A stretch of DNA of 7,391 bases. Origin: SFLA01 sp045595785 (GTDB lineage: Bacteria; Bacillota; Clostridia; Oscillospirales; CAG-382). Shown piece after piece: positions 6,535 to 7,391 of this stretch; positions within the stretch are counted from its first letter, which is position 1; every line of letters starts with the position of its first letter. The stretch lies in contig JAZOBE010000023.1 in the NCBI GenBank assembly GCA_045595785.1, positions 1-7,391 of the forward strand. Direction: 5' to 3'. Both the position numbers and the translations under genes were made by a program. The notes beneath the pieces are model-generated. The model ran no database searches. It was not told the DNA's origin and was given only the letters and a program-made list of their open reading frames with translations.

Positions 6535-7391
6535 TGTTTTCAATTTTGTTAACAACTCCGTTCTCAACGCGAATAAGTTTTTTCCAATTTTTTTCGTTGG
6601 ACAGGGAAGACGTAACAAGCACACTTCCATGTTCCGAACATTTTTCAGTAAGCTTAATAAGTACGGATGTATCAACACTTTTATCATGATATATCACGGT
6701 GTCGTACACCTTAGAAACAGATCTTCTGTCAAGCCTTTCAAGCATATCGGTATAAACCGCAAAACCGACAGCTTTGCTTTTTCTTCCCATTTTCTTAAGA
6801 AGCTTGTCGTACTGACCGCCGGAAAGAACACCCGAAGGAATTCCTTCAATATAACCTTTGAATACTACACCGCTGTAATATTTAAGATCGCTTCCAACAG
6901 AAAAATCAACGCGCAGGTTGTTTTCAAACCCGCAATCGGAAAGGGTTTTGCAAATCGCTTTTAGCTCGTCAAGCTTTTCTTTTTCTGCATCGGATGTAAG
7001 CAGGCTTTCAAGATTGGTCAAAACCTGTTGTGCGTTTCCACTGTAGTTGATAAGCGCAGTTAATTTTTCTGTATTTTCTTTTGTAATGCATTCGTTCTTG
7101 CATAAATTGTTCATTTGATGCAGGTTTTTGCTTTGTAAAAACTCAAGGGCATTATCTATTTCTTCTGCGTTGAAACCACAGTTTCTTACGATAGTACTTA
7201 TAAGTCCCATATGAGAAATATCAAGGACAAAGCTTTCGGAAATAAGCCTTAAGCTTTTAGCCGCCAGAAGGACAGCTTCGGTTATTTCATAGCTGCCAAG
7301 GTCGCCAATACATTCAAGTCCGGTCTGCATTATCTCGCGAAACGCTTGGTTACCGGAAGCTCTGTAAACGTTTTCGTTATAATAAACCTTT
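6527..7391 (-). CDS. hisZ: ATP phosphoribosyltransferase regulatory subunit HisZ, 5'-truncated by the window
   Basis: HisZ is a catalytically dead paralogue of histidyl-tRNA synthetase that forms a hetero-octamer with short HisG, activates it and mediates histidine feedback. The frame is open to the right edge and gives 287 residues; roughly the first 110-120 should lie beyond it. The visible part starts KVYYNENVYRASGNQAFREI and passes through motif-2-like sequence (FREIMQTGLECIG, 18-30). HisRS-like core motifs are YYSGVVFKGY (171-180) and SGGQYDKL (190-197). The last 65 or so residues, after MLERL, form a short extra C-terminal segment rather than a full anticodon-binding domain. An in-frame ATG at 7328-7330 is internal: conserved sequence continues upstream of it. 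As the first his gene seen, it is probably near the operon promoter, which is outside the window. Specific HisZ identity rests on the adjoining short hisG as much as on the motifs. Confidence 0.93.
   Translation of the reverse strand, partial: KVYYNENVYRASGNQAFREIMQTGLECIGDLGSYEITEAVLLAAKSLRLISESFVLDISHMGLISTIVRNCGFNAEEIDNALEFLQSKNLHQMNNLCKNECITKENTEKLTALINYSGNAQQVLTNLESLLTSDAEKEKLDELKAICKTLSDCGFENNLRVDFSVGSDLKYYSGVVFKGYIEGIPSGVLSGGQYDKLLKKMGRKSKAVGFAVYTDMLERLDRRSVSKVYDTVIYHDKSVDTSVLIKLTEKCSEHGSVLVTSSLSNEKNWKKLIRVENGVVNKIENND

Noticed and set aside
6535..6687. Upstream ATG giving HisG 51 extra residues
   Set aside because: The extension overlaps hisZ in another frame; HisG proteins begin at the MINVALPKGRLG segment.
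6323..6964. 213-codon open frame on the plus strand across the hisG/hisZ junction
   Set aside because: It is antisense to two genes with clear conserved motifs, shows no recognisable domain, and looks like a by-product of minus-strand coding.
7328..7330. ATG as the hisZ start
   Set aside because: The frame stays open to the window edge and the upstream residues continue the HisRS-like core, so this Met is internal.

Overview
The window holds almost all of a histidine biosynthesis operon, read right to left on the minus strand. It belongs to a low-to-moderate GC Gram-positive bacterium, most likely Bacillota of class Clostridia. The pointers are the HisZ plus short-HisG form of ATP phosphoribosyltransferase, a monofunctional HisB, a fused HisIE, AGGAGG/GAGGTG-type ribosome binding sites, very tight packing, and an IS30-family transposase end of a type common in Bacillota. 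The taxonomic call is inference from gene style, not from a marker gene.

Layout from left to right. Positions 1-233 are the last 76 codons of an IS30-family transposase on the plus strand, and the probable right end of that insertion sequence runs to about 243. A hairpin plus T-tract on the minus strand (131-163) lies inside this transposase remnant and could end the his transcript. After a short gap the his genes follow, all on the minus strand: hisIE (261-908), hisF (905-1663), hisA (1660-2373), hisH (2370-2996), hisB (2997-3584), hisC (3581-4636), hisD (4638-5912), hisG (5905-6534) and hisZ (6527 to the right edge, 5' part missing). Transcription order is therefore hisZ-G-D-C-B-H-A-F-IE. 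Adjacent genes overlap by 4 or 8 nt or lie 0-1 nt apart, so the group is almost certainly one translationally coupled operon.

Together the genes cover the path from PRPP and ATP to L-histidine: HisZG (step 1), HisIE (steps 2-3), HisA (4), HisHF (5), HisB (6), HisC (7) and HisD (last two oxidations). The one missing activity is histidinol-phosphate phosphatase, which must be encoded outside the window. The operon promoter and any leader are also off the right edge.

I see no undescribed biological system. The catalytic residues I could place are present in every enzyme. Points worth a second look are the terminator-like hairpin inside the transposase, a perfect 18-bp palindrome within hisG, the identical ATGATTAA overlaps at two successive gene junctions, the two starts without a Shine-Dalgarno sequence (hisG, hisC), and the IS end sitting directly against the 3' end of the operon.
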